A stretch of DNA of 64,000 bases, from assembly GCF_017815515.1 (NCBI RefSeq), contig NZ_CP072611.1, positions 2,170,001-2,234,000 on the forward strand, read 5' to 3'. Below are positions 1-8,501 of this stretch, in pieces (position 1 is the stretch's first letter; each line of letters begins with the position of its first letter). The notes beneath the pieces were generated by a model. That model did no database searches, was not told where the DNA came from, and saw only the letters and a list, made by a program, of their open reading frames with translations. The translations under genes and the position numbers were made by a program. This stretch comes from Aureimonas populi (lineage in GTDB: Bacteria; Pseudomonadota; Alphaproteobacteria; Rhizobiales; Rhizobiaceae).

Positions 1-95
1 GCCCCGCGAGGATGACGCGCGAGCGCGTTTCCGCGCCGCTTTGGCGGCCGGATCGGTGAGGGATGGTGCCGTTCCTGAGGGGAACGGGCGATGGA

Positions 96-148
96 GCGCC
101 GGAGGCTCGCCTCCGATTGGTATTTTATATGTGGCTCGCCTCCGGCGC
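96..148. repeat. Nested inverted repeats, possible terminator
   Basis: The 11-base arm GCGCCGGAGGC (96-106) has its exact reverse complement at 138-148, across an AT-rich loop. The left arm can instead form a tighter hairpin, CGGAGGC-TC-GCCTCCG (100-115), followed by an AT-rich run. Two mutually exclusive stems are therefore possible. It could end transcription from a gene left of the window, or be a degenerate intergenic palindrome. Confidence 0.4.
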
Positions 149-545
149 CCCACGCGGCGTCTTCCAGACCCTGCGAAGGGTGCCAGCCTCCGCTCCGCTT
201 CCCGGTCCGCGCCTGTCCAACGCCGGAACCTCGGCCCGATCTCCACCCCGGCTCTCACCACGGGGCGGTTGGGCTGTCTCCGGTTCCGCGCGGCGCCCCG
301 TGACTTGGGGCCCCTCTCCTAGTGGAGGGACGCCCGGCCTGCGAGGGTCCGTCCGGGTCGCCGCCCCTCCGGAAGAGGCCGCGCCGCGGACGCCGCCCGC
401 CGGCCCCCGAACGATCCCGGTGATCATTCGCGCCCATCCGCGGGCCGGCGGTGGGAGGAGTATGGGGCGTTGCGGAAATGGGGGGAAAGATCGCGCGGGA
501 ATCGGCCGGCGGCTTGCGTCCGCGCCTCGCCCGTACGCCCATCCT

Positions 546-635
546 CACCTCACCTCACCTCACCTCACCTCACCTCACCTCACCTCACCTCACCTCACCT
601 CACCTCACCTCACCTCACCTCGCCTCACCTCACCT
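546..635. repeat. Pentanucleotide tandem repeat (CACCT)18
   Basis: Eighteen consecutive 5-base CACCT units; the only variant unit is CGCCT at 621-625. Less regular CACCT-like bases follow to about 660. Because five is not a multiple of three, gain or loss of one unit would shift any frame reading through it, but no gene is supported here. Perfect arrays of this length usually change copy number by slippage, and assemblies may misjudge the count. Confidence 0.95.
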
Positions 636-660
636 TTCCTTCACCCTGCGCCTCACCTCA

Positions 661-750
661 CCCTCATCCTGAGCCTGTCGAAGGACGAGGGTGGGCGGCA
701 CGACCGCTGCACCAAGCGCCCCCCGTCCTTCGACAGGCTCAGGATGAGGG
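661..750. repeat. Long perfect inverted repeat (REP-like palindrome)
   Basis: The arms at 661-686 and 725-750 are exact reverse complements over 26 bases, separated by a 38-base spacer. The arm contains CTTCGACAGGCTCAGGATGA, a sequence I recall as a common dispersed intergenic palindrome in alphaproteobacteria (Sphingomonadales and Hyphomicrobiales). It is not a mobile element with its own gene. It probably belongs to a non-autonomous REP/MITE-like family. The right arm runs directly into the 26-bp tandem array. Confidence 0.85.
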
Positions 751-968
751 GCTATGCGGACGGCTCAGGATGAGGGGCGGTGCGGAGGGATCAGGGGGCG
801 CGGCTGCGCAATGCGCTCGGGGTGAGGGCTGTGTGAAGGGCTCAGGGTGAGGGGCTGTGCGCGGGGCTCACGATGAGGGGCTAAGCGGAGGGCGCAGGAT
901 GAGGGGCTATGCGAACGGCTCGGGATGAGGGGGTATGCGAAGGGCCCAGGGCAGAGGCCATGCAAACG
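736..968. repeat. 26-bp degenerate tandem repeat, nine copies
   Basis: Units begin GGCTC(A/G)GGATGAGGGG and continue (C)TATGCGxAC. Starts lie at 736, 762, 788, 814, 839, 865, 891, 917 and 943, so the period is 26 bases except for one 25-base unit. A further partial copy begins at 969. Units diverge by a few bases each. The first unit lies inside the right arm of the inverted repeat at 661-750, which suggests the array grew from that arm. Confidence 0.85.
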
Positions 969-1080
969 GGCTCGGAGACCGTCCGAGACTTCGGGCGGGT
1001 CGGTCCTGCGGGTCTTGTCCGCCGCCGCCGCGTCACCGATCCTCGCCCCCCGACCATCGGAGACATTCGACATCTTGCAA

Positions 1081-1100
1081 ATGGTCCGATGGCGGACCAT
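1081..1100. repeat. 8-bp palindrome upstream of the DUF1772 gene
   Basis: ATGGTCCG (1081-1088) and CGGACCAT (1093-1100) are perfect inverted arms around a 4-base centre, about 150 bases before the next start codon. The size and symmetry fit a dimeric repressor operator or a small hairpin. No regulator can be assigned. Confidence 0.35.
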
Positions 1101-1247
1101 CCTGTGAATGCCGAAAATAGAGTTGCAGGTCGGTAGTTCCTGCGCCCGTCTATCGGGTTCTTCCCAGCCACGGCGCCAACCCAACTCGCTTGGGAAGGCG
1201 CTGACACGGGTTTGGCATCTTCCCGGCTGAATGCCGAGAAATTTCCG

Positions 1248-1688
1248 ATGTTGCAACTTGCCATAGCTGCTCTCGTTTCGGCCGCGCTGTTCGCTGGCGC
1301 CGCGCTCTACATCAGCCTTGTCGAGCATCCGGCTCGCCTCGGATTGGCGGACGCTCCCCTGCTGGCGCAGTGGAAGCCCAGTTACAGGCGAGCGCTGCCG
1401 ATCCAGTCCGGGCTGGCGCTGGCAGGGGGCGTGGCAGGAGTGATCGTCGGATATCTTGCGACGGATTGGATATGGTTTGCGGGAAGCGCCCTGTTGCTCG
1501 CCAACTGGCCGTTCACGCTGTCTGTCATCATGCCGGTCAACAAACGCTTGATGGCGATCGAGGAAAAGGAGGCGGGTGCTGAAAGCCGAGCACTGTTGGT
1601 GAAGTGGGGAAAGCTGCACAACATCAGGAGCGCACTCGGCGCAGCCACGACGCTGCTCTACGCGTGGGCGCTGGCAGGCGCGGGCTGA
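1248..1688 (+). CDS. DUF1772 family integral membrane protein
   Basis: A 146-residue membrane protein with about four hydrophobic segments. The pattern YISLVEHPAR near the N-terminus, then LLAQWKPSYRRA and a hydrophobic IQSGLALAGG segment, is characteristic of DUF1772 (anthrone oxygenase-like) proteins. Their bacterial function is not established. The start MLQLAIAALV was chosen because it begins directly at the first membrane helix. An in-frame ATG 12 codons earlier (1212) would add a polar leader not expected in this family. It stands alone, with the repeat region upstream and an oxidoreductase 181 bases downstream on the same strand. Confidence 0.75.
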   Translation: MLQLAIAALVSAALFAGAALYISLVEHPARLGLADAPLLAQWKPSYRRALPIQSGLALAGGVAGVIVGYLATDWIWFAGSALLLANWPFTLSVIMPVNKRLMAIEEKEAGAESRALLVKWGKLHNIRSALGAATTLLYAWALAGAG

Positions 1689-1869
1689 CGGCTGCTTTCG
1701 GCCCTGTCCGCCCGTTCCCGACCTGAAATCGCGATCATCCGGCCCCTGCTGCCGTCCTCAACGCAGCCATCGGCCTCGCGCTTCAAGTCCTTGGATGCAG
1801 GGTTGGCGAGGCGATCGTCGTGATGGCTTGGAGGTCGCAACGGAAGGGGACGTCCCGTATGATGCCGGC

Positions 1870-2805
1870 ATGTTCCGCGTTGTCGCATACGAGTTCGGCC
1901 CGCCCGAAGAAGCGCTGGCCTATGCATGGGCGGCCAAGCCCGTTCCCGATCAGGGAGACGTGCTGGTGCGGATGCGGGCGAGCGCGATCAATCCCTCGGA
2001 TCTGATCCCGGTCACGGGCGCGTACCGGCATCGCACGGCCCTGCCGTTCGTGCCGGGTTACGATGGGGTCGGTGTCGTTGCCGACGTCGGACCGGGTGTC
2101 GATCCGGCGATGCTCGGCCGCCGCGTGCTGCCGCTCGGCTCGGCGGGCAACTGGTCGACATGGAAGGCCCTGCCGGCGGAATGGTGCATCGATGTGCCGG
2201 ACGACATCGCGGACGAGCAGGCCGCGATGGCCTACATCAACCCGCTCACGGCAAGGCTGATGGTGCAGGCATTGTCGCCGAAGCCCGGCGCCCGGATCGG
2301 CATGACCGCTGGAGCCTCGAGCATCGGCCGCATGCTGATCCGCCTTCTGCATGCGGCCGGGGCGCTGCCCCTCGCGATCGTTCGTAGCGAGCGGTCGCGG
2401 CATGCCCTGCGTGGTGAGCCCGTCGAGATCATCGAGGAAAGCAGACCCCTTCCATCTCTGGACGCGGGGCTCGACGCGGTGGGCGGCCTTGCCGGGGCGC
2501 GTCTGGCGGCCGCCATCGAGCCTGCTGGCGTGCTGCTTCACTACGGCCTTCTTTCCGGTCGGCCCCTCACGGGCGCTCTATTGGAAAAGGCGAAGGCGAG
2601 CGTGCGGATGTTCCGGCTCCGGGACTGGGTCCATGCCTCACCCCGCTCGGACTTCCGAGCGGCGATGGCCGAGGCGTTCGGGGATATCAGAACGGGGCTT
2701 TCCGCCTCGCCCGTCGCGGCCGCCTATCCCCTTTCGGCCTTCCAGGACGCGCTCCTTCACAATGCGCGCCCCGATCGAAGGGGCAAAATCCTGCTGCGCC
2801 TTTGA
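1870..2805 (+). CDS. Zinc-independent MDR oxidoreductase (quinone oxidoreductase / enoyl reductase-like)
   Basis: A 311-residue medium-chain dehydrogenase/reductase. The N-terminal GroES-like domain has AINPSDLIPVTG and PFVPGYDGVGVV, as in quinone oxidoreductases and mitochondrial 2-enoyl thioester reductases. A Rossmann half follows, with GASSIGRMLIRLL as the nucleotide-binding turn. The structural and catalytic zinc cysteines are absent, so it belongs to the zinc-free branch and probably reduces a carbon-carbon double bond or quinone with NADPH. The start MFRVVAYEFG fits the family; an upstream in-frame ATG at 1795 lacks homology-like sequence. The substrate cannot be inferred from its neighbours. 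Confidence 0.8.
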   Translation: MFRVVAYEFGPPEEALAYAWAAKPVPDQGDVLVRMRASAINPSDLIPVTGAYRHRTALPFVPGYDGVGVVADVGPGVDPAMLGRRVLPLGSAGNWSTWKALPAEWCIDVPDDIADEQAAMAYINPLTARLMVQALSPKPGARIGMTAGASSIGRMLIRLLHAAGALPLAIVRSERSRHALRGEPVEIIEESRPLPSLDAGLDAVGGLAGARLAAAIEPAGVLLHYGLLSGRPLTGALLEKAKASVRMFRLRDWVHASPRSDFRAAMAEAFGDIRTGLSASPVAAAYPLSAFQDALLHNARPDRRGKILLRL

Positions 2806-2889
2806 CGGCCAAATCTGGCGCGAGGGCAAGTTACATCGACTTCTCCGGTATCGCCGCCGAGAAACGGCCCGACAGGAAAAACCGCCGCC

Positions 2890-5856
2890 TCACCGCCCCG
2901 GCCGACCCGTTTTTCCCGGACGGCGCTTGCGGCGTTTCTCGTCCGAGGGGTCTTCGTAGGAGCCCAGCCCGACGCGCTCTCGCCGGATGGGGCGGGCGTC
3001 GTTGGGCGGGGAGGCGTCTTGTGGTTCGGGGGACTCCCCCTGGGGCGGTTGGGGGCGGCGCGATGGGGTCGGCTTGGCGGGGAGGGCGCCTTCGTGGCGG
3101 GGCTTCTCCGTGCGGCCGACGGTCATCTCGTCCAGCGTGTTCTTGCGGAAGAGGGGGCGGGCGGTGTCGGTGCCCGGGCCCATGTCGTCCAGCGAGGGCT
3201 TGGCGAAATAGGAGTTTTCGGCCTTGCCGGCGGGGCTCGCCTCGCCCCGGGGCGCCAGCGGCTCGCCCCTGGGGCCGAAGCGGGGGTTGGCGGGCGCGGG
3301 GCGGCGGCCCTTGCCGGTGCGCTTGTTGGCCGAGCCGCCCTCCGCGTCGATGTCGTATTCACGGGCCAGCGGGTCTTCCGACACGGCCAACTCCGTGGCC
3401 TGGAGGCGCTTGATCTCGTCGCGCAGGCGGGCGGCCTTCTCGAAGTCGAGATCGGCAGCCGCCTCGCGCATGGATTTTTCCAGATATTCCAGATGGCTCT
3501 TGAGATTGTTGCCGACGAGCGCGCCTTCCTTCGCGTCGCGCCCGGCATCCACGCGCACGTGGTCCTTCTCGTAATAGCTGTCGAGGATGTCGGCGATCCT
3601 GGCCTTCACCGATTCGGGCGTGATGCCGTTCTGCGCATTGTAGGCCTCCTGCTTCTCGCGGCGGCGGTTGGTCTCCGCGATGGCGCGCTCCATCGAGCCG
3701 GTGATGCGGTCGGCATAGAGCAGCACCTTGCCGTCCACGTTTCGCGCCGCGCGGCCGATGGTCTGGATCAGCGAGGTCTCCGAGCGCAGGAAGCCTTCCT
3801 TGTCCGCGTCGAGAATGGCAACGAGGCCGCATTCGGGAATGTCCAGCCCCTCGCGCAGGAGGTTGATGCCCACCAGCACGTCGAACGCACCCAGCCGCAG
3901 GTCGCGGATGATCTCGATGCGCTCCAGCGTGTCGATGTCGGAGTGCATGTAGCGCACCCGCACGCCCTGCTCGTGCAGATATTCGGTGAGATCCTCCGCC
4001 ATGCGCTTGGTGAGCACGGTGGCCAGCACGCGATAGCCCTTGGCCGCCGTCTCGCGGATCTCGCCCAGGAGGTCGTCCACCTGTGCCTTGGCCGGGCGGA
4101 TCTCCACCGGGGGATCGGTGAGGCCGGTGGGGCGGATGACCTGCTCGGCGAAGACGCCGCCGCTCTGCTCCAGCTCCCAGGCGCCGGGCGTGGCCGAGAC
4201 GGCCACGGTGGGCGGGCGCATGGCGTTCCACTCCTCGAAGCGCAGGGGGCGGTTGTCCATGCAGGAGGGCAGGCGGAAGCCGTATTCGGCCAGCGTCGCC
4301 TTGCGCCGGAAGTCGCCGCGATACATCGCCCCGATCTGGGGGACGGTGACATGGCTCTCGTCGATGAAGACGAGGGCGTTGTCCGGCAGATATTCGAACA
4401 GCGTGGGCGGCGGGTGGCCGGGCTGGCGGCCGGTGAGATAGCGCGAATAGTTCTCGATGCCGTTGCACGAGCCCGTCGCCTCGATCATCTCGATGTCGAA
4501 GGTGACGCGCTGCTCCAGCCGCTGCGCCTCCAATAGGCGGCCGGCCTTGTTCAGCTCCACCAGCCGGGCCTTCAGCTCCTGCCGGATGGACTTCACCGCC
4601 TGCTGCAACGTGGGGCGCGGCGTGACGTAGTGCGAATTGGCGTAGATCTTCACCGACCTCAGGTCGTCGGTCTTCTGGCCCGTCAGCGGATCGAATTCGT
4701 GGATGGCCTCGATCTCGTCGCCGAAGAGGGAGATGCGCCAGGCGCGGTCCTCCAGATGGGCGGGGAAGAGCTCGATCGTATCGCCCCGCACGCGGAAGGA
4801 GCCGCGCTGGAAGTCCATCTCGCGGCGCTTGTACTGCTGGGCCACGAGGTCCGCGAGGAGCTGGCGCTGGTCCAGCCGGTCGCCGACGCTCATCTGGAAG
4901 GTCATCGCCGTATAGGTCTCGACCGAGCCGATACCGTAGATGCAGGAGACCGAGGCGACGATGATGACGTCGTCGCGTTCGAGCAGCGCGCGGGTAGCGG
5001 CGTGGCGCATCCGGTCGATCTGCTCGTTGATGGAGGATTCCTTCTCGATGAAGGTGTCCGAGCGGGGCACATAGGCCTCCGGCTGGTAATAGTCGTAATA
5101 GGAGACGAAATACTCCACCGCATTGTCGGGGAAGAAGTTCTTGAACTCCCCGTAGAGCTGCGCGGCGAGGGTCTTGTTGGGCGCCAGGATCAGCGCCGGG
5201 CGCTGCGTGCGCTCGATGACGTTGGCCACGGTGAAGGTCTTGCCCGAGCCGGTGACGCCGAGCAGCACCTGCGTCTGGTCGCCGTCCCCGATGCCGGAGA
5301 CAAGGTCCTCGATGGCGGTCGGCTGGTCGCCCTTGGGCGTGTAGTCGGAGGCGATGCGGAACGGTTGGCCGCCCTCAGACTTGGCCGGCCGCTCGGGTCG
5401 GTGCGGCACCCAGATCTCACCGTTCTTCAGAAGGGGGTTGCCTTCCGAGATCAGCCGCGTCAGCGCCTCCACCGTGGCGGTGACGCCGCCTTCCGGCAGG
5501 GCGGCCGCGTCCTCCAGCGACACGTCCATCCCGGCGACGGGGTTGAGACCGGCGGCGGCGCGCGTCCTGGGGTCGGAGGTCGTGCCCATGGAGGTGCCGC
5601 GCGCCGTCTTGGCGCTCCTGGGCGCGGCGGGCTTCTTCCTCGCGGCGGGCCTGGGCTGCTCATCGGCCTTGCGCTCGGCCTCCACCTCGGCGGCCTGCGC
5701 GATCTCCTCCGCCCAGCCGGAGACCGGGCCGGCGAGGGGAGGCCCTTCGAAGCCGGTCTGCGGCGCTTCGGAGAAGCCCTTGTTCAGGCTTTCCGAGGCG
5801 TCGGAGAAATCCAGGATCGGCGAGCGCCGGGGCGACTTGCGGGGAGTATCGGCCAT
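2890..5856 (-). CDS. uvrB: Excinuclease ABC subunit UvrB, with long N- and C-terminal extensions
   Basis: UvrB is the damage-verifying helicase-like subunit of nucleotide excision repair; it is loaded by UvrA and recruits UvrC. The core begins near residue 165 ([12 protein letters not shown]) and includes Walker A GVTGSGKT near residue 200. It also has the beta-hairpin [10 protein letters not shown], the DESH box, helicase motif [11 protein letters not shown], and a UVR motif [17 protein letters not shown]. The protein has 988 residues, against about 670 in E. coli. The N-terminal 165 residues are acidic to Ala/Pro-rich, and the C-terminal 170 residues are disordered and basic with two similar motifs (KPSLDDM and KNTLDEM). 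The ATG at 5856 was preferred over a GTG at 5901, which lies within a palindrome. Confidence 0.97.
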   Translation of the reverse strand: MADTPRKSPRRSPILDFSDASESLNKGFSEAPQTGFEGPPLAGPVSGWAEEIAQAAEVEAERKADEQPRPAARKKPAAPRSAKTARGTSMGTTSDPRTRAAAGLNPVAGMDVSLEDAAALPEGGVTATVEALTRLISEGNPLLKNGEIWVPHRPERPAKSEGGQPFRIASDYTPKGDQPTAIEDLVSGIGDGDQTQVLLGVTGSGKTFTVANVIERTQRPALILAPNKTLAAQLYGEFKNFFPDNAVEYFVSYYDYYQPEAYVPRSDTFIEKESSINEQIDRMRHAATRALLERDDVIIVASVSCIYGIGSVETYTAMTFQMSVGDRLDQRQLLADLVAQQYKRREMDFQRGSFRVRGDTIELFPAHLEDRAWRISLFGDEIEAIHEFDPLTGQKTDDLRSVKIYANSHYVTPRPTLQQAVKSIRQELKARLVELNKAGRLLEAQRLEQRVTFDIEMIEATGSCNGIENYSRYLTGRQPGHPPPTLFEYLPDNALVFIDESHVTVPQIGAMYRGDFRRKATLAEYGFRLPSCMDNRPLRFEEWNAMRPPTVAVSATPGAWELEQSGGVFAEQVIRPTGLTDPPVEIRPAKAQVDDLLGEIRETAAKGYRVLATVLTKRMAEDLTEYLHEQGVRVRYMHSDIDTLERIEIIRDLRLGAFDVLVGINLLREGLDIPECGLVAILDADKEGFLRSETSLIQTIGRAARNVDGKVLLYADRITGSMERAIAETNRRREKQEAYNAQNGITPESVKARIADILDSYYEKDHVRVDAGRDAKEGALVGNNLKSHLEYLEKSMREAAADLDFEKAARLRDEIKRLQATELAVSEDPLAREYDIDAEGGSANKRTGKGRRPAPANPRFGPRGEPLAPRGEASPAGKAENSYFAKPSLDDMGPGTDTARPLFRKNTLDEMTVGRTEKPRHEGALPAKPTPSRRPQPPQGESPEPQDASPPNDARPIRRERVGLGSYEDPSDEKRRKRRPGKTGRPGR

Positions 5857-5885
5857 CGGGGCAATATGGGGAACAAAACGAGTTT

Positions 5886-5909
5886 GGAGAAGGGCTTTCA
5901 CCCTTCTCC
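5886..5909 (-). terminator. Perfect hairpin between the LysM gene and uvrB
   Basis: GGAGAAGGG and CCCTTCTCC form a perfect 9-bp stem around a 6-base loop. It lies 11 bases after the LysM gene stop and 29 bases before the uvrB ATG, both read leftwards. The following transcript bases include CGTTTTGTT, a weak U-rich run. It probably ends or attenuates the LysM transcript. Its position argues that uvrB translation starts after it. Confidence 0.6.
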
Positions 5910-5920
5910 ACTCCTGTTTC

Positions 5921-6937
5921 TCACCGCGCCGGGCGGATGGAATCCACGGCGATGGTGGTGCCCTGCATGCAGGTGGAAACCTCCGCCACCGCCCCGGTGA
6001 TGCTCACGAGGTCGCCGGGCCGGAAGCCGCCGAGCGAGCCCGCCAGCGTGTAGAGCCGGCCGTTCCCGGCGCGCAGGGCAGGGCACTCGGCGCCCTCGTT
6101 GGTGAGCACGCCGCTGAGGGTGAGGCGCTCCGGGCCGGGCCTGCCGGGGCCGGGGCGTCCGGGCCGGCGCGGCTCCTCGCCGAGCCGGAACGCGCCGTCG
6201 GCCGCCACGCGCCCGCGCCCGTCGAATACCTCGTAGCCCCAGCGCTCGCCGGGGCGCGAGCGGGGCGGAATGTCCAGATGGAGAGTGGCGAGGCCGCGCC
6301 GGTCGGCGCGCGTTTCGGCCTCGGTGCCCCCGCGCCCGGAGCGGGGGCCGGCCTCGGCCGACACCGCGTCGCCGGGGCGCAGCCCCGAGACGAGGAGGCT
6401 CACCCCGCCGCCGGGGAAGTTCTCCCGCTCGTCGATCCGCACCTCGATCCCGGCCCTGTCCGGCCTGCCGGGGCCGGGGCGGCCGGGCGGCGGGGCGGGG
6501 GGCGTGCCCGGGCCGGCGAAATAGATGGTGCGGCCGACCTGGAGGTCGCGATCCGTCAGGCCCGGATTGGCCGCGCGCAGCGCCTGGAGCGAGATGCCGA
6601 AGGAGCGCGCGATGGAGGAGAGCGTATCGCCGGCGCGCACGACGTAGCCCTCCGGCCGCGCCGGGCCGCCGGGGCGCGGGCCGCCCCCGCCGCGAATGTC
6701 CAGATCGACCCGCTGGCCCACCTGGAGGCGGCGCCAGTCGATCTGCGGGTTTGCCGCCTCGATGGCGCCGGCGGGTATGCCGCAGGCGCGCGAGATCGCC
6801 GACAGGGTGTCGCCCGGCGAGACGCGCCACGTGGCGCCGCAGGAGGACTGCGCCTGGGCGGCCGGCATGGCGGCGGTGAGGACGGGTGCGGCGAGGATGC
6901 CGGCCAGCGCGAGGCGGATGACTGCGCGTTTGATCAT
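5921..6937 (-). CDS. Secreted protein with two LysM domains and a C-terminal OB-like domain
   Basis: A 338-residue exported protein. A signal peptide (residues 1-30, ending AAQAQ) is followed by two LysM peptidoglycan-binding repeats at about 37-80 and 98-140; the second reads [20 protein letters not shown] Pro/Gly-rich linker and a middle beta-rich segment (about 160-245) lead to a C-terminal module (about 255-338). That module has [15 protein letters not shown] and [16 protein letters not shown], resembling small OB-fold (DUF5818-like) domains. It probably binds the cell wall in the periplasm; no catalytic domain is visible. The start at 6937 is preceded by AGGGAG. A longer in-frame start at 6985 would place residues before the signal peptide. 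Confidence 0.8.
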   Translation of the reverse strand: MIKRAVIRLALAGILAAPVLTAAMPAAQAQSSCGATWRVSPGDTLSAISRACGIPAGAIEAANPQIDWRRLQVGQRVDLDIRGGGGPRPGGPARPEGYVVRAGDTLSSIARSFGISLQALRAANPGLTDRDLQVGRTIYFAGPGTPPAPPPGRPGPGRPDRAGIEVRIDERENFPGGGVSLLVSGLRPGDAVSAEAGPRSGRGGTEAETRADRRGLATLHLDIPPRSRPGERWGYEVFDGRGRVAADGAFRLGEEPRRPGRPGPGRPGPERLTLSGVLTNEGAECPALRAGNGRLYTLAGSLGGFRPGDLVSITGAVAEVSTCMQGTTIAVDSIRPAR

Positions 6938-7166
6938 GAATGTTCTCCCTACGGGCGGCCTGTCCGCGCTGGAGCGCCGGCCCATGACAGCCTCTAGCGG
7001 GACGAAGCTGAAGGCACCTTGAACGGGCCGGCGACGGTTTCGTTCATTTTCCGCACAGGGCTGTGGACAGAGAGTTTGATACGGGCTCGTTCATCCTTCG
7101 CTTACCAAACGCTCCTAGGCTTGCCTCATCCGCTCGAGTTTCGCGGTAGATGAAAGGCCGCTCCTG

Positions 7167-8498
7167 ATGGTTCTGCGTAAAAGGGGATGGCGCATCGTCA
7201 CGCTCGCCGCCGTGTGTTCCGCGGCGGCGGGCGCCTTTCCCGGCCTGCCGCTCGCGCAGGGCTTTTCGGATGCGTCTCAGGGGAACCTCGTGTGGGGCGG
7301 GCATGTGCCGCCGCCGCCGCGTCCCGGCGAGGCGCCGGTCTACGTGCCCAGTCCCGCCTACTCGGCCGAGCGCGGATACGAGACCCCGGCGCAATCGAAT
7401 TTTCGCGGCGTGCAGCCCACCCCGCCGCAATTCCTCGAACCCGTGGCCCAGCCGCAGCCCCAGGCGATGGTCGCCCCGGATGAGCGCGGCCCGGGCGACT
7501 ACGGCCGCACCTACCCGGTGCAGCCCGCCCCTCAGGACAGCTCCTATGGGCAGCCCGCGCCGGTGCAGGAGGCCGCCCTGCCGCCGCTGGAAGGCGGACG
7601 CGTGATCGACGATGCCGGCGGGGGCGGCCTCTACGGCTCCCGGCCGGACGAGGCGTTCGACCCGTGGGACGGATCGTCCGGGGCCGACCCCGTGCCTCGA
7701 TCCGTGCCGGCGCCGATGGCGGCGCCCTCCGGGGGCCCCGTGCCGCGCGCGCCGATCTCCGGCCAGCCGGGCCAGGGCGCGGCTCGCGGCGCCGTCGCGC
7801 CGCCGGCCTCCGCGCCGCGCCCGGCCGCCGCCGTGCCGTCCTACGCGGCGGTGGAACAGGCACGGCCGGAGCGCCAGGAGGGTGGCCGGGGCTGGAACCC
7901 CTTCCGCTGGGGGCGTGGCGCGCTGGAGGACAAGACGCCGACCGGCTATCGCTCTCTGCCGCGCGGCGAGGCCATGTGCCGGCGCGAGCTGCAAAGGCTC
8001 GGCGTGCAGTTCACCGAGGTTTCCCCTGTGGGCAATGGCGGCGGCTGCGGCATCCAGAATCCGATCCGCGTCACGCAGGCGGCCAAGGGCATCGCCATGC
8101 AGCCGGCGGCGACGCTCTCCTGCCAGACCGCGCTCCAAACCGCGCGCTGGCTGGACAACGACGTGCGCTCCGCCGCCCGGTGGACCCTGTGGAAACGCCC
8201 GACGGCCGTTCTGAACGCCTCGTCCTACCGCTGCTCGCGCATCGCCGGCTCGCGCACCATCAGCGAGCACGCGCTGGGCAACGCGCTCGACATCCGGGGC
8301 TTCCGTTTCGCGGACGGCTCCACCATGGATGTGGAGCCCAAGGGCCTGTTCTCCCCGCGCGAGCGCAAGTTCCAGAACAATGTGCGCCGGGCCGGCTGCC
8401 GCTATTTCGGCACGGTGCTGGGGCCCGGCTACAACAAGGCGCATGACGACCACCTCCACTTCGACGTGAAGACGCGCTCGCGCTCGGTCTGCAAATAG
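7167..8498 (+). CDS. Extensin-family protein
   Basis: A 443-residue secreted protein. It has an N-terminal signal segment, then about 230 residues rich in Pro, Ala and Gly. The last 175 residues form the conserved extensin-like C-terminal domain. It has CRRELQRLGV, paired cysteines, SEHALGNALDIRGF and HDDHLHFDV, which resemble the metal-site motifs of M15-type D-Ala-D-Ala peptidases. The family is widespread in Hyphomicrobiales and is presumed to act on or bind the cell wall, but I know of no demonstrated activity. It ends 3 bases before the stop of the convergent kinase-like gene. Confidence 0.85.
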   Translation: MVLRKRGWRIVTLAAVCSAAAGAFPGLPLAQGFSDASQGNLVWGGHVPPPPRPGEAPVYVPSPAYSAERGYETPAQSNFRGVQPTPPQFLEPVAQPQPQAMVAPDERGPGDYGRTYPVQPAPQDSSYGQPAPVQEAALPPLEGGRVIDDAGGGGLYGSRPDEAFDPWDGSSGADPVPRSVPAPMAAPSGGPVPRAPISGQPGQGAARGAVAPPASAPRPAAAVPSYAAVEQARPERQEGGRGWNPFRWGRGALEDKTPTGYRSLPRGEAMCRRELQRLGVQFTEVSPVGNGGGCGIQNPIRVTQAAKGIAMQPAATLSCQTALQTARWLDNDVRSAARWTLWKRPTAVLNASSYRCSRIAGSRTISEHALGNALDIRGFRFADGSTMDVEPKGLFSPRERKFQNNVRRAGCRYFGTVLGPGYNKAHDDHLHFDVKTRSRSVCK

Positions 8499-8501
8499 TT
8501 C

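Larger units (their letters stand above)
1..1247. other. Repeat-rich region without a supportable gene
   Basis: No frame here has a convincing start, ribosome binding site and protein-like composition. Open frames exist on both strands, but they run through simple repeats and give low-complexity Pro/Ser/Thr/Arg translations. A short frame open from the left edge stops at 57-59 and could be the tail of a gene lying outside the window; this cannot be tested here. The stretch holds several repeat families, listed separately: inverted repeats at 96-148, a pentanucleotide array at 546-635, a long inverted repeat at 661-750, a 26-bp tandem array at 736-968, and a small palindrome at 1081-1100. Confidence 0.6.

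Noticed and set aside
449..460. A second anti-SD sRNA (GGGAGGAG on plus, CTCCTCCC on minus)
   Set aside because: No stem-loop around the motif and no intrinsic terminator follow on the minus strand.
63..773. A 236-codon open frame across the left repeat region
   Set aside because: Its translation is Pro/Ser/Arg-rich, then an LTSPH repeat produced by the pentanucleotide array. There is no ribosome binding site or domain, so it is treated as non-coding.
661..968. CRISPR array
   Set aside because: The 26-base units are directly adjacent without unique spacers, and no cas gene is present.
5857..5901. GTG start of uvrB at 5901
   Set aside because: The GTG lies in the loop and arm of a perfect hairpin. 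The ATG at 5856 gives the MADTPRKSP start without translating that structure.
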